Shown: positions 50,956 through 59,208 of the stretch, one piece after another
How the letters are laid out: each line of letters opens with the position of its first letter
Numbering within the stretch: the first letter of the stretch is position 1
Assembly (NCBI RefSeq): GCF_007827595.1
Contig: NZ_VISR01000007.1
Span: 62,001 to 126,000 of the forward strand
From: Streptomyces sp. BK340
Lineage (GTDB): Bacteria; Actinomycetota; Actinomycetes; Streptomycetales; Streptomycetaceae
Reading direction: 5' to 3'
DNA: 64,000 nucleotides
Translations under genes and position numbers: made by a program
The notes under the pieces: generated by a model
The model's database searches: none
Seen by the model: only the letters and a program-made list of their open reading frames with translations
Told to the model about the DNA's origin: nothing

Positions 50956-52022
50956 ACCCTCCCAAGACCGACGCGCGTCGCCACCACGACCCGCAGGTCC
51001 GCGGTTTCGCCAGTGACAACTACGCCGGGGCGCATCCGGAGGTGATGGCCGCCCTGGCCCTGGCCAACGGCGGCCACCAGGTGGCGTACGGCGAGGACGA
51101 CTACACCGAGAACCTCCAGCGGATCATCCGCAGCCACTTCGGGGCCGGCGCGGAGGCCTTCCCGGTCTTCAACGGCACCGGCGCCAACGTCGTCGCGCTC
51201 CAGGCGGTCACCGACCGCTGGGGTGCGGTGATCTGCGCCGAGAGCGCGCACATCAACGTCGACGAGGGTGGCGCCCCCGAGCGCATGGGCGGCCTGAAGC
51301 TGCTCACCGTGCCCACCCCCGACGGCAAGCTCACGCCCGAGCTGATCGACCGGCAGGCCTGGGGCTGGGAGGACGAGCACCGCGCGATGCCGCAGGTCGT
51401 CTCGATCACCCAGAGCACGGAGCTGGGCACGCTCTACACGCCCGAGGAGATCCGGGCGATCTGCGAGCGCGCCCACGCGCACGGCATGAAGGTGCACCTG
51501 GACGGCTCCCGGATAGCAAACGCGGCCGCGTCCCTGAACGTGCCGATGCGGACGTTCACCAACGCGGTCGGCGTCGACATCCTCTCGCTCGGCGGGACGA
51601 AGAACGGCGCCCTGTTCGGCGAGGCGGTCGTCGTCCTCAACCAGGACGCCGTCGGCCGCATGAAGCACCTGCGCAAGATGTCCATGCAGCTCGCCTCCAA
51701 GATGCGCTTCGTGTCGGTGCAGCTGGAGGCGCTGCTCGCCAGGGACCTGTGGCTGCGCAACGCCCGGCACGCGAACGAGATGGCCCAGCGGCTGGCCGAG
51801 GGCGTGCGCGCGGTGCACGGGGTGGAGATCCTCTACCCGGTGCAGGCGAACGGCGTCTTCGCGAAGCTCCCGCACGACGTGAGTGAGCGGCTGCAGAAGC
51901 GGTTCCGGTTCTACTTCTGGGACGAGACCGCGGGCGTCGTGCGCTGGATGTGCTCCTTCGACACCACGGAGGAGGACGTCGACACGTTCGTGGCGGCGCT
52001 CAAGGAGGAGATGGCGCGCTAG
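50952..52022 (+). CDS. threonine aldolase-family PLP enzyme
   Basis: 356 residues from a GTG overlapping the SDR stop (GTGA). Fold-type I PLP features: FASDNYAGAHPEVMAAL, NGTGANVVALQAVTDRWGAV, VHLDGSRIANAAASLNV, and the PLP lysine in DILSLGGTKNGALFGEAV. Low-specificity L-threonine aldolases cleave threonine to glycine and acetaldehyde; related β-eliminating lyases exist. It closes a three-gene operon with DUF6421 and SDR. Confidence 0.88.
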   Translation: MNPPKTDARRHHDPQVRGFASDNYAGAHPEVMAALALANGGHQVAYGEDDYTENLQRIIRSHFGAGAEAFPVFNGTGANVVALQAVTDRWGAVICAESAHINVDEGGAPERMGGLKLLTVPTPDGKLTPELIDRQAWGWEDEHRAMPQVVSITQSTELGTLYTPEEIRAICERAHAHGMKVHLDGSRIANAAASLNVPMRTFTNAVGVDILSLGGTKNGALFGEAVVVLNQDAVGRMKHLRKMSMQLASKMRFVSVQLEALLARDLWLRNARHANEMAQRLAEGVRAVHGVEILYPVQANGVFAKLPHDVSERLQKRFRFYFWDETAGVVRWMCSFDTTEEDVDTFVAALKEEMAR

Positions 52023-52062
52023 CCCCCGAATATGCATAGGTATGCGGTCACCTGAAATGTCA

Positions 52063-52092
52063 TTGACGGTCGGGTGATCGCATTCCTATGCT
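52063..52092 (+). promoter_or_regulatory. predicted strong promoter for leaderless transglutaminase-like gene
   Basis: TTGACG (52063-52068) and TATGCT (52087-52092) are 18 bp apart, and the ATG at 52101 follows eight bases later. No ribosome site is present, so the transcript should be leaderless. This fixes the start at 52101 and not at the upstream in-frame codons. Confidence 0.65.
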
Positions 52093-52100
52093 CTGCGGCC

Positions 52101-52694
52101 ATGGAGCTGATCCAGAACACCGCCGACCTGTCCGCCTACCTGGCCGCCGACGAGGTCATCGACCATCACCACCCCGTGGTGCGGGAGACGGCCGCCCGGC
52201 TGGCCGAGACGGTCACCGACTCGTATGCCTATGCGCGCGCCGCCTACGAGTTCGTCCGCGACACCGTCCCGCACTCCGCTGACGCCGACGACCCGCGCGT
52301 CACCTGGCGTGCCTCGGACGTGCTGGAGCAGCGGACGGGCATCTGCCACGCCAAGGCGCACGCGCTGGCGGCCCTGCTGAGGGCCGAGGACATCCCCACC
52401 GCCCTGTGCTATCAGCGGCTCAGGCACGACGACGGCAGCGGTCACGCCCTGCACGGCCTGATCGCCGTACGCTTTCGCGGGGCGTGGCACCGGCAGGACC
52501 CGCGAGGGAACAAGCCCGGTGTGGACGCCCGGTTCTCCCTGGAGGGCGAGCGGCTGGCCTGGATCCCCGACCCGGCGTCCAATGAGGTGGACTACCCAGC
52601 CTTGTATGCTGAACCGCACCCGGCCGTCCTCAGCGCGTTGAAAGCGGCCCCGGACCGGCCGGCCCTGTGGAAGACGCTCCCCAGCACTCTCTGA
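52101..52694 (+). CDS. transglutaminase-like protease/peptidase-fold protein
   Basis: 197 residues. The catalytic triad of the transglutaminase core is visible: Cys in RTGICHAKAHALAALLR, His in GHALHGLIAVRF and Asp in WHRQDPRGN. The N-terminal YARAAYEFVRDTVPHS matches the usual helix before the core. Such cytosolic proteins act as peptidases or amidases. The next gene, B3/4, is ten bases downstream, so they form an operon. Confidence 0.88.
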   Translation: MELIQNTADLSAYLAADEVIDHHHPVVRETAARLAETVTDSYAYARAAYEFVRDTVPHSADADDPRVTWRASDVLEQRTGICHAKAHALAALLRAEDIPTALCYQRLRHDDGSGHALHGLIAVRFRGAWHRQDPRGNKPGVDARFSLEGERLAWIPDPASNEVDYPALYAEPHPAVLSALKAAPDRPALWKTLPSTL

Positions 52695-52704
52695 GGCGAG
52701 GCAG

Positions 52705-53415
52705 ATGACGCTCACTCTCACCGTGTCCGACGAGGTCCGCGCACTCGCGCCCGGCTTCACCCATGTCGTGATCGAGGCGTACGACCTGGTCAACGGGCCC
52801 AGCACCGAAGCGAGTTCGGCGCTGCTGGACGACGCGGCCCGTCGACTGGCCGCCCGCCTGGACGGACGAGCGCCGCACGAGGACCCGCACATGGTGGCCT
52901 GGCGGGAGACGTACACCGCCTTCGGCTCCAAGCCGTCGCGCACCCGCAACTCGGCCGAGGCGCTGGCCAAGCGGGCTCTCGCCGACGGCGGCCTGCCCCG
53001 GATCAACCTGCTCGTGGACCTCTACAACGCCATCAGCGTCGCCCACCTGGTCCCCGTCGGCGGCGAGGACATCGACCGCATCCAGGGCGAGATGCGGCTT
53101 GTGCGCGCCACGGGCGAAGAGGACTTCGTGACAGTCGCGGGCGGCGAGGAGACCGTCGAACACCCCGACGCGGGCGAGGTCGTGTGGCGCGACGAGGCCG
53201 GTGTGACCTGCCGTCGCTGGAACTGGCGCCAGGGCCCGCGCACCCGCCTCACCGAGGAGACGGTCTCCGGCCTCTTCCTGCTGGAGACCCTCGCCCCGAT
53301 GCCGGTTCCGGAGGCGGAGGCGGCGGCCGCCGAACTCGCCGAGCTGCTGGAGAAGTTCAGCCCGGGCGCCCGCATCGAGGTGCATGCTCCGGCGTCGGCC
53401 GGCGCTCCCGCCTGA
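52705..53415 (+). CDS. B3/4 domain protein (PheRS β-subunit-like editing domain)
   Basis: 236 residues. The B3/4 fold appears in PHMVAWRETYTAFGSKPSRT, LPRINLLVDLYNAISVAHLV and VPVGGEDIDRIQGEMRL. In phenylalanyl-tRNA synthetase this module edits Tyr-tRNAPhe; free-standing versions are thought to act on mischarged tRNA or amino acids. The C-terminal acidic helix is Ala/Glu-rich. Cotranscribed with the transglutaminase-like gene. Confidence 0.87.
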   Translation: MTLTLTVSDEVRALAPGFTHVVIEAYDLVNGPSTEASSALLDDAARRLAARLDGRAPHEDPHMVAWRETYTAFGSKPSRTRNSAEALAKRALADGGLPRINLLVDLYNAISVAHLVPVGGEDIDRIQGEMRLVRATGEEDFVTVAGGEETVEHPDAGEVVWRDEAGVTCRRWNWRQGPRTRLTEETVSGLFLLETLAPMPVPEAEAAAAELAELLEKFSPGARIEVHAPASAGAPA

Positions 53416-53473
53416 CCGGCACCTCGTCGCACTCGTCGATTCCCCGGCCGTCAGTGACGGGCAATCAGGCGCG

Positions 53474-54202
53474 TCAGCGCGCCTCGGCCGCCCGCAGCTG
53501 CTCGGCCGTGGGTGCCGTACCCCCGAGGTGGGCCGGGAGCCACCAGGAGTCGTCCGCGCCCTTCGGGCGTGCGGGGTAGGCGCGCTGGGCGGCGTCCAGC
53601 AGCTCCTGGACGCCCTCGCGCAGGCGGCGGGTGATGGCGCCCGCGTACTGGTCGCGCGGGGCCTCGACCGGCTCGCCGACCCGGATGGTGATCGGGGTGT
53701 GGCTGCGCTTGAAGTTGCGCGGGTGCCCCTTGGTCCACAGCCGCTGCGTGCCCCACACCGCCATCGGGACGAGCGGGACGCCCGCCTCCTGGGCGAGGCG
53801 GGCCGCGCCCGACTTGAAGCTCTTCAAGGTGAAGGACTGCGAGATCGTGGCCTCCGGGAACACCCCGATGACCTCGCCGGAGCGCAGCGAGTCCAGCGCG
53901 TGCGCGAAGGCGGCCTCGCCCTGCTTGCGGTCCACGGGGATGTGCTTCATCCCGCGCATCAGCGGCCCGGACACCTTGTGCCGGAAGACGGACTCCTTCG
54001 CCATGAAGCGCACCAGACGCTTCTGCGGCAGGGCCGCCAGCCCGTTGAAGATGAAGTCCAGGTAGCTGATGTGATTGCTCACCAGGACCGCGCCGCCCGA
54101 GTGCGGGATGTTCTCCGACCCCTGGCAGTCGATCTTCAGGTCCCAGGCCTTGAACAGCGTCTTGGCGAGACCGACGACGGGACGGTAGACCAGCTCTGCC
54201 AT
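53474..54202 (-). CDS. 1-acyl-sn-glycerol-3-phosphate acyltransferase (PlsC-like)
   Basis: 242 residues. Motif I NHISYLD (NHx4D) is the catalytic site, motif II RFMAKESVFRHKVSGPLMR, and motif III VIGVFPEATISQSF replaces the common EGTRS by PEATIS. One weak hydrophobic stretch suggests peripheral membrane attachment. It acylates lysophosphatidic acid or a related acceptor in phospholipid synthesis. The PEAT form is common in actinobacterial paralogues whose acceptors are unknown. Confidence 0.88.
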   Translation of the reverse strand: MAELVYRPVVGLAKTLFKAWDLKIDCQGSENIPHSGGAVLVSNHISYLDFIFNGLAALPQKRLVRFMAKESVFRHKVSGPLMRGMKHIPVDRKQGEAAFAHALDSLRSGEVIGVFPEATISQSFTLKSFKSGAARLAQEAGVPLVPMAVWGTQRLWTKGHPRNFKRSHTPITIRVGEPVEAPRDQYAGAITRRLREGVQELLDAAQRAYPARPKGADDSWWLPAHLGGTAPTAEQLRAAEAR

Positions 54203-54391
54203 GGGCGGGGTGGGCCCTTTCTGCTCTGCTCGGGAAAGGGGGATCCCGGCGGGAAAGTTACGCAGCCGTAGGTTTACGGCGTCTCGCAGATCGTGCCCGA
54301 AGAACGGACAGGTAGCCAGTCCTGGTGCCTCGCGGCGGCGAGATCCTCGTCACGTCGGCCTAGTTGTCCCACCTTGGTCCTTAGATCCGCT

Positions 54392-54808
54392 TTACTCCGC
54401 GCGTACTGTGACTCTCTTCAGGAGGAGGAACAACTCGCACCCCAGGCAGTATCCGAACGTGGCATTGAGAAAGGCGGCGGAGAGCGCGGCCCCGGTCGCC
54501 GCGAGCCCCAGCCAGGCCGGACCGAGCGTGAACCCGACGAGCCCGAACCCGGCGAACAGCAGCCCGACCGCCTGCGCGAATCGCGGCGGCTCCGGCGCCT
54601 CGAACTCCGTCGGCGGCCCGAGCCGCGGCCGCACCACCGTCCGGAACAGCCGGCCGTACGGCGACCGGCCCACCCCGCCCGCCGCGCCGAGCGTGAACGC
54701 CAGGGTCTGCCAGCCCAGCATCCAGGCGCTCTGCGTGATGAGCGCCGCCGCCAGTACGACGGTCGTCACGGCCGCCGCGAAGCGGGGCCCCCTCGCATCG
54801 ATTTCCAT
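54392..54808 (-). CDS. DUF4395 membrane protein with CxxC motif
   Basis: 138 residues with four membrane segments (for example VTTVVLAAALITQSAWMLG and VGLLFAGFGLVGFTLGPAWL). Near the C-terminus NATFGYCLGCELFLL gives a CxxC pair at the membrane border. DUF4395 members commonly adjoin thioredoxin-like or sulfurtransferase genes, and here a CAPC thioredoxin gene is divergent 60 bp away. A redox partnership is inferred. Confidence 0.85.
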   Translation of the reverse strand: MEIDARGPRFAAAVTTVVLAAALITQSAWMLGWQTLAFTLGAAGGVGRSPYGRLFRTVVRPRLGPPTEFEAPEPPRFAQAVGLLFAGFGLVGFTLGPAWLGLAATGAALSAAFLNATFGYCLGCELFLLLKRVTVRAE

Positions 54809-54868
54809 GAATCAAGCATTCCGCAACGGAAACTCCATCGGGAGGCGGGAATCTTTGCAGTCTCATGA

Positions 54869-55297
54869 ATGCTGGTGCGGATGATGACCGGACTGGTGGT
54901 GTGCGTGGCGGTGCTCGCCGTGGCGAGTGTCTACGGAGTGCTGCACAAACGGCGGAGTGGGAGAGTGCGGGTGCGCGGGCGAGACGGCGGCAGGCGGCTG
55001 GGAGCGGCCGAGCTGGGCGGTGAACTGGGGAAGCGGGCCACGCTCGTGCAGTTCTCCAGTTCCTTCTGCGCACCCTGCCGGGCCACCCGGCGGATCCTCG
55101 GCGAGGTCGCCGGTATGGTCCCCGGCGTCATCCACGTCGAGATCGACGCCGAGGCCCATCTGGACCTCGTACGCGAGTTGGAGATCCTGAAGACGCCCAC
55201 CGTGCTGGTCCTCGACGCGGATGGCCGGGTGGTGCGACGCGCCACCGGACAGCCCCGCAAGGCCGACGTGATCGCGGCCCTGGGGGAGGCGGTGTGA
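54869..55297 (+). CDS. membrane-anchored thioredoxin-family protein
   Basis: 142 residues. An N-terminal membrane helix (MMTGLVVCVAVLAVASVYGV) is followed by a basic region and a thioredoxin fold with FSSSFCAPCRATRRIL (CAPC active site) and the cis-Pro segment LKTPTVLVLDADG. It should face the cytoplasm or cell wall depending on anchor orientation; the RR-rich loop after the helix favours the cytoplasm. ATG at 54884 is an alternative start. Confidence 0.88.
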   Translation: MLVRMMTGLVVCVAVLAVASVYGVLHKRRSGRVRVRGRDGGRRLGAAELGGELGKRATLVQFSSSFCAPCRATRRILGEVAGMVPGVIHVEIDAEAHLDLVRELEILKTPTVLVLDADGRVVRRATGQPRKADVIAALGEAV

Positions 55298-55514
55298 GGT
55301 CCCTCGGGCGCACGGTGAGGCATCTCCCAGATCCCGGAACGAACTTGACTGCGCGTGCCACCTATCGTCAGCCTGACCCTATGCCGACCGAACTCCTTCT
55401 CTTCGGGCGGGGACACCTTCATGAGGGCGCCCTGGTCCACACGTCGAGCGCGCGCTGTCCGCGCTGTTGAACAGCACCGACCCCGCTCGCCGCCCCTCGC
55501 AGAAGGACAACTCC

Positions 55515-56024
55515 ATGACGGCCTCGTCCGACCTCGGCACCTTTCAGCTCGCCTCGCCCGACCTGTTGCGCTCCACCTTCCGCCGGCACGCCGCCGGTGT
55601 CGCGGTGATCACCGCGCGTGGTGCCTCGGGCCCGGTCGGCTTCACCGCCACCTCCCTCACCTCCGTGTCCGCGGAGCCTCCGCTCGTCTCCTTCGGCATC
55701 GGCACGGGCGCCTCCAGCTGGCCCGCCGTCGCCGAGACCGAGCATGTCGGCATCCACATACTCGGTGAGCACCAGAGTGACCTGGCCGCGACCTTCGCCC
55801 GCAGCGGCGCCGACCGCTTCGGCGCGCCCACGGCGTGGCGGGAGGGCCCGAACGGCGTACCCGTCCTGGACGACGTGCTGGCGTGGCTGGTCTGCCGGAT
55901 CGTCGGCCGCGTACCGGCCGGTGATCACCGCATCGTGCTCGCCGAGGTGGTCCTCGGTGACTCCGCGGGCGCCGGGCGTCCCCTCCTCTACCACCAGGGC
56001 CGCTTCAACGGCCTGCGGGATTGA
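55515..56024 (+). CDS. flavin reductase-like domain protein
   Basis: 169 residues from ATG at 55515, behind a GAAGGAC-type site. FMN-binding split-barrel motifs: LLRSTFRRHAAGVAVITARG, GFTATSLTSVSAEPPLVSFG, SDLAATFARSGADRFG and GDHRIVLAEVVLGD. It supplies reduced FMN/FAD to partner monooxygenases or reduces flavin for other use; no partner gene is adjacent. Confidence 0.9.
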   Translation: MTASSDLGTFQLASPDLLRSTFRRHAAGVAVITARGASGPVGFTATSLTSVSAEPPLVSFGIGTGASSWPAVAETEHVGIHILGEHQSDLAATFARSGADRFGAPTAWREGPNGVPVLDDVLAWLVCRIVGRVPAGDHRIVLAEVVLGDSAGAGRPLLYHQGRFNGLRD

Positions 56025-56122
56025 TCACGCCTCTGCCGCCCTGCGGAGCCGTCGAGTTCCGGTTACGCTGCGTTGCGAAGGTCACAGTTCAAAGCGCTTG
56101 CTTAGCGGGCATGAACTGGGTG

Positions 56123-56134
56123 TACTGACGAGTA
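56123..56134. promoter_or_regulatory. TACTGACGAGTA inverted repeat before etfB
   Basis: TACT and AGTA flank a GACG core, 109 bp upstream of the etfB GTG. Such symmetric elements are seen with TetR-type fatty-acid regulators, but the site is short and the assignment tentative. Confidence 0.3.
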
Positions 56135-56242
56135 ATATTTCGGTCGGAGCGCGCGGACGCCCCGATCGGGATCGGCCGCTTGAGGCGCCTATGCTGCCTG
56201 CAAGAGGCAGCCCGGAAATGACGATGCAGTAGGAGAGCCGGC

Positions 56243-57031
56243 GTGAGCTTGAGGATCGTTGTCACTGTGAAGTACGTGCCCGACGCCACTGGCGACCGGC
56301 ACTTCGCCGATGACCTGACCGTCGACCGCGACGACGTGGACGGTCTGCTCTCCGAGCTCGACGAGTACGCGGTCGAGCAGGCGCTGCAGATCTCCGAGAA
56401 CTCGGACGACGACGTCGAGGTCACCGTCCTGACGGTGGGCCCGGAGGACGCCAAGGACGCGCTGCGCAAGGCGCTGTCCATGGGTGCCGACAAGGCCGTC
56501 CACGTCGAGGACGACGACCTGCACGGCACCGACGCCATCGGCACCTCGCTGGTGCTGGCCAAGGCGATCGAGAAGGCCGGCTACGACCTGGTGATCTCCG
56601 GCATGGCGTCCACCGACGGCACCGCCGGTATCGTCCCGGCCCTGGTGGCCGAGCGTCTGGGCGTCCCGCAGGTCACCCTGCTCTCCGAGGTCTCGGTCGA
56701 GGGCGGCACGGTCAAGGGCCGCCGCGACGGCGACGCCGCGAGCGAGCAGCTGGAGGCCTCCCTGCCGGCCGTCGTCTCCGTCACGGACCAGTCGGGCGAG
56801 GCGCGTTACCCGTCCTTCAAGGGCATCATGGCCGCCAAGAAGAAGCCGGTGGAGTCCTGGGACCTGTCCGACCTGGACATCGACGCCGAGGAGGTCGGCC
56901 TCGACGGCGCCTGGACCAAGGTCGAGACCGCGGCCGAGCGTCCGGCCCGCACGGCCGGCACGATCGTCAAGGACGAGGGCGAGGGCGGCAAGCAGCTCGC
57001 TGAGTTCCTCGCGAGCCAGAAGTTCATCTAG
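56243..57031 (+). CDS. etfB: electron transfer flavoprotein β subunit
   Basis: 262 residues from GTG with GGAGAG upstream. Family segments: IVVTVKYVPDATGDRHFADD, LDEYAVEQALQI, VTVLTVGPEDAKDALRKALS, DLVISGMASTDGTAGIVPAL and YPSFKGIMAAKKKPVE. It pairs with EtfA, binds AMP and carries electrons from acyl-CoA dehydrogenases to the respiratory chain. The etfA gene follows after 57 bp. Confidence 0.95.
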   Translation: MSLRIVVTVKYVPDATGDRHFADDLTVDRDDVDGLLSELDEYAVEQALQISENSDDDVEVTVLTVGPEDAKDALRKALSMGADKAVHVEDDDLHGTDAIGTSLVLAKAIEKAGYDLVISGMASTDGTAGIVPALVAERLGVPQVTLLSEVSVEGGTVKGRRDGDAASEQLEASLPAVVSVTDQSGEARYPSFKGIMAAKKKPVESWDLSDLDIDAEEVGLDGAWTKVETAAERPARTAGTIVKDEGEGGKQLAEFLASQKFI

Positions 57032-57088
57032 GGCTCGACAGCCTGACCGCCCCTCAGACTTTCGTAATCCGCAAGGAGATCCGTTCCC

Positions 57089-58051
57089 ATGGCTGAAGTT
57101 CTCGTCTACGTCGACCACGTGGACGGTGCCGTCCGCAAGCCCACCCTGGAGCTGCTGACCCTGGCCCGCCGCATCGGCGAGCCCGTCGCCGTCGCGCTGG
57201 GCAACGGCGCCGCGGACACCGCCGCCGCGCTCGCCGAGCACGGTGCGACCCGCGTCCTGACGCACGAGGCGTCCGAGTACGCCGACTACCTGGTCGTCCC
57301 GAAGGTGGACGCCCTGCAGGCCGCCTACGAGGCCGTCTCCCCGGCCGCCGTGCTGGTCCCGTCCTCCGCGGAGGGCAAGGAGATCGCCGCCCGTCTGGCG
57401 CTGCGCATCGGCTCCGGCATCATCACGGACGCCGTCGACCTGGAGGCCGGCGACGAGGGCCCGGTGGCCACCCAGTCGGTGTTCGCCGCGTCCTTCACCA
57501 CCAAGTCCCGCGTCATCAAGGGAACCCCGGTCATCACGGTCAAGCCGAACTCGGCCGCCGTCGAGGCCGCCCCGGCCGCCGGCGCCGTCGAGGCCCTGGC
57601 CGTGTCCTTCTCCGACAAGGCCACCGGCACCAAGGTCACCGGCCGCACCGCCCGTGAGTCGACGGGTCGTCCGGAACTGACCGAAGCCGCGATCGTGGTC
57701 TCCGGTGGCCGTGGCGTCAACGGTGCCGAGAACTTCTCGATCATCGAGGCGCTCGCCGACCAGCTCGGTGCGGCCGTCGGCGCCTCGCGTGCCGCGGTGG
57801 ACGCCGGCTGGTACCCGCACACCAACCAGGTCGGCCAGACCGGTAAGTCGGTCTCGCCGCAGCTGTACATCGCCAACGGCATCTCCGGCGCGATCCAGCA
57901 CCGTGCCGGTATGCAGACCTCGAAGACGATCGTGGCGGTCAACAAGGACGCCGAGGCCCCGATCTTCGACCTGGTCGACTACGGCGTCGTCGGCGACCTC
58001 TTCGACGTCGTCCCGCAGCTCACCGAGGAGATCAAGACCCGCAAGGGCTGA
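57089..58051 (+). CDS. etfA: electron transfer flavoprotein α subunit
   Basis: 320 residues, ATG with AAGGAGAT nine bases upstream. The C-terminal FAD-binding domain reads IVVSGGRGVNGAENFSIIEA, AVGASRAAVDAGWYPHTNQV, GQTGKSVSPQLYIANGISGA and HRAGMQTSKTIVAVNKDAE. It completes the ETF heterodimer with the gene upstream. A hairpin terminator ends the operon. Confidence 0.95.
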   Translation: MAEVLVYVDHVDGAVRKPTLELLTLARRIGEPVAVALGNGAADTAAALAEHGATRVLTHEASEYADYLVVPKVDALQAAYEAVSPAAVLVPSSAEGKEIAARLALRIGSGIITDAVDLEAGDEGPVATQSVFAASFTTKSRVIKGTPVITVKPNSAAVEAAPAAGAVEALAVSFSDKATGTKVTGRTARESTGRPELTEAAIVVSGGRGVNGAENFSIIEALADQLGAAVGASRAAVDAGWYPHTNQVGQTGKSVSPQLYIANGISGAIQHRAGMQTSKTIVAVNKDAEAPIFDLVDYGVVGDLFDVVPQLTEEIKTRKG

Positions 58052-58069
58052 TCGCCGCCAGGCTGTACG

Positions 58070-58104
58070 AGGCCCCCGTGACCGCGCGCCGGTCACGGGG
58101 GCCT
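58070..58104. terminator. hairpin terminator after etfBA
   Basis: A perfect 14 bp stem (AGGCCCCCGTGACC) with a 7-base loop between convergent etfA and the EEP gene; likely bidirectional. Confidence 0.85.
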
Positions 58105-58108
58105 CCGC

Positions 58109-59014
58109 TCATCCCAGGGCGACCCAGGCCTGCACCGGCAGGTGATCGCTCGGGAACCGGCCGCTCCTGGAGAAGGTGTTGATCGACGCCCGCCGGGTCG
58201 TGACCCCTGGTGTGGACAGGATCCAGTCGATGCGGTCGCCGTTCGGGACGAGCGGCTTGTAGCCGTGGAACGTGCCGTACGGCGCGCTGCGCTCGGCGGC
58301 GGTCTCCCAGGTGTCGACGAGGCCGGCGCCGAGCATCGTGTCGTAGACCGGGTTCCGGTGCGCGGCGACGTTGAAGTCGCCGGTCACCACGACCGGCAGG
58401 GCGCGGTCTAGGCCGGCGATCCGCTGGGCCATGAGGGCGGCGCTGCGTTCGCGCGCCGACCGCCTCGCGTGGTCGAAGTGGGTGTTCAGCACGTAGAACT
58501 CCCGTCCGTCGTCGTGCAGGTCGTGGAAACGGACCCAGGTGACGATGCGCGGGAACGCGGCTCTCCAGGTGTTGGAGCCGATCACTTCCGGGGTGTCGGA
58601 GAGCCAGAAGGTGTAGTGCTCGACCGGGGACAGGCGCCGGATGTCGTAGAAGACCGCCGCGAACTCGTCGCGGCTGCCGCCCTCGCGGCCGGTGCCGATC
58701 CAGTCGTAGTGCGGTCCGAGGTCGGCGTCGATGTCGCGCAGCTGCTGGTAGAGCCCTTCCTGGGTGCCGATGACATGGGGCTGCTCGCGGCGCAGCAAGG
58801 TGCTCATCACCGGTCTGCGGACGGTCCAGCTGTTGGGCTCAGCGGTGCTCGCGAAGCGCAGGTTGAGGGACATGATCCCCAGCGGGCGGGCCCGGTGCTC
58901 CTGCGCCGAGGCGGACGGGGCGGGCAGTGCTGTACTGGACAGGGGAGTGGTGACGGCTGCGAGCAGTGCGGCCTTGAAGCCCAGGCGGCGCGTGACTCGG
59001 CTGCGGTTCGGCAC
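58109..59014 (-). CDS. secreted endonuclease/exonuclease/phosphatase-family protein
   Basis: 301 residues from GTG at 59014 (GGAG eight to ten bases upstream); the longer frame to 59137 is not supported. The N-terminus RRLGFKAALLAAVTTPLSST is a signal peptide. EEP motifs: GIMSLNLRF, IGTQEGLYQQL, YVLNTHFDH, VVVTGDFNVAAH, DRIDWIL and SDHLPVQAWV, so all catalytic residues are present. Such extracellular enzymes cleave phosphodiesters of nucleic acids or inositol lipids. Confidence 0.9.
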   Translation of the reverse strand: MPNRSRVTRRLGFKAALLAAVTTPLSSTALPAPSASAQEHRARPLGIMSLNLRFASTAEPNSWTVRRPVMSTLLRREQPHVIGTQEGLYQQLRDIDADLGPHYDWIGTGREGGSRDEFAAVFYDIRRLSPVEHYTFWLSDTPEVIGSNTWRAAFPRIVTWVRFHDLHDDGREFYVLNTHFDHARRSARERSAALMAQRIAGLDRALPVVVTGDFNVAAHRNPVYDTMLGAGLVDTWETAAERSAPYGTFHGYKPLVPNGDRIDWILSTPGVTTRRASINTFSRSGRFPSDHLPVQAWVALG

Positions 59015-59162
59015 GGAGGCTCCTTCGGTGGAACGGCCGGGCGAGTCGTGCGAGGGAAAGTGTGACACCGCGCCCCGAGAGGGACGTGAACAGGGCGAGG
59101 TGTCGCAGTGGCGTCCGACGGACATGGTGTTGACCATCTCGAAGGTCCCCGGATAACTTCAT

Positions 59163-59192
59163 TCTACGGATTGTTGATTCCGTAGAGCGGAA
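59163..59192. promoter_or_regulatory. overlapping palindromes before the DUF6986 gene
   Basis: TCTACGGA (59163-59170) and TCCGTAGA (59179-59186) form a perfect inverted repeat around an 8 bp spacer, and TTCCG-TAGAG-CGGAA (59178-59192) is a second palindrome with a 5 bp spacer. They cover the likely leader of the DUF6986 gene, ending 17 bp before its ATG. Size fits IclR- or GntR-type operators. Confidence 0.5.
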
Positions 59193-59208
59193 ACATGGAG
59201 GGTGTGGG

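Noticed and set aside
55424..55514. Short leader peptide before the flavin reductase gene
   Set aside because: The frame starting ATGAGGGCGCCC lacks a nearby stop and a Cys- or regulatory-codon cluster; it runs on out of frame into the gene.
56189..58096. A 635-codon minus-strand frame antisense to etfBA
   Set aside because: Composition (Gly/Asp/Leu/Arg-rich) is that of a mirror frame; the etf genes on the other strand are unmistakable.
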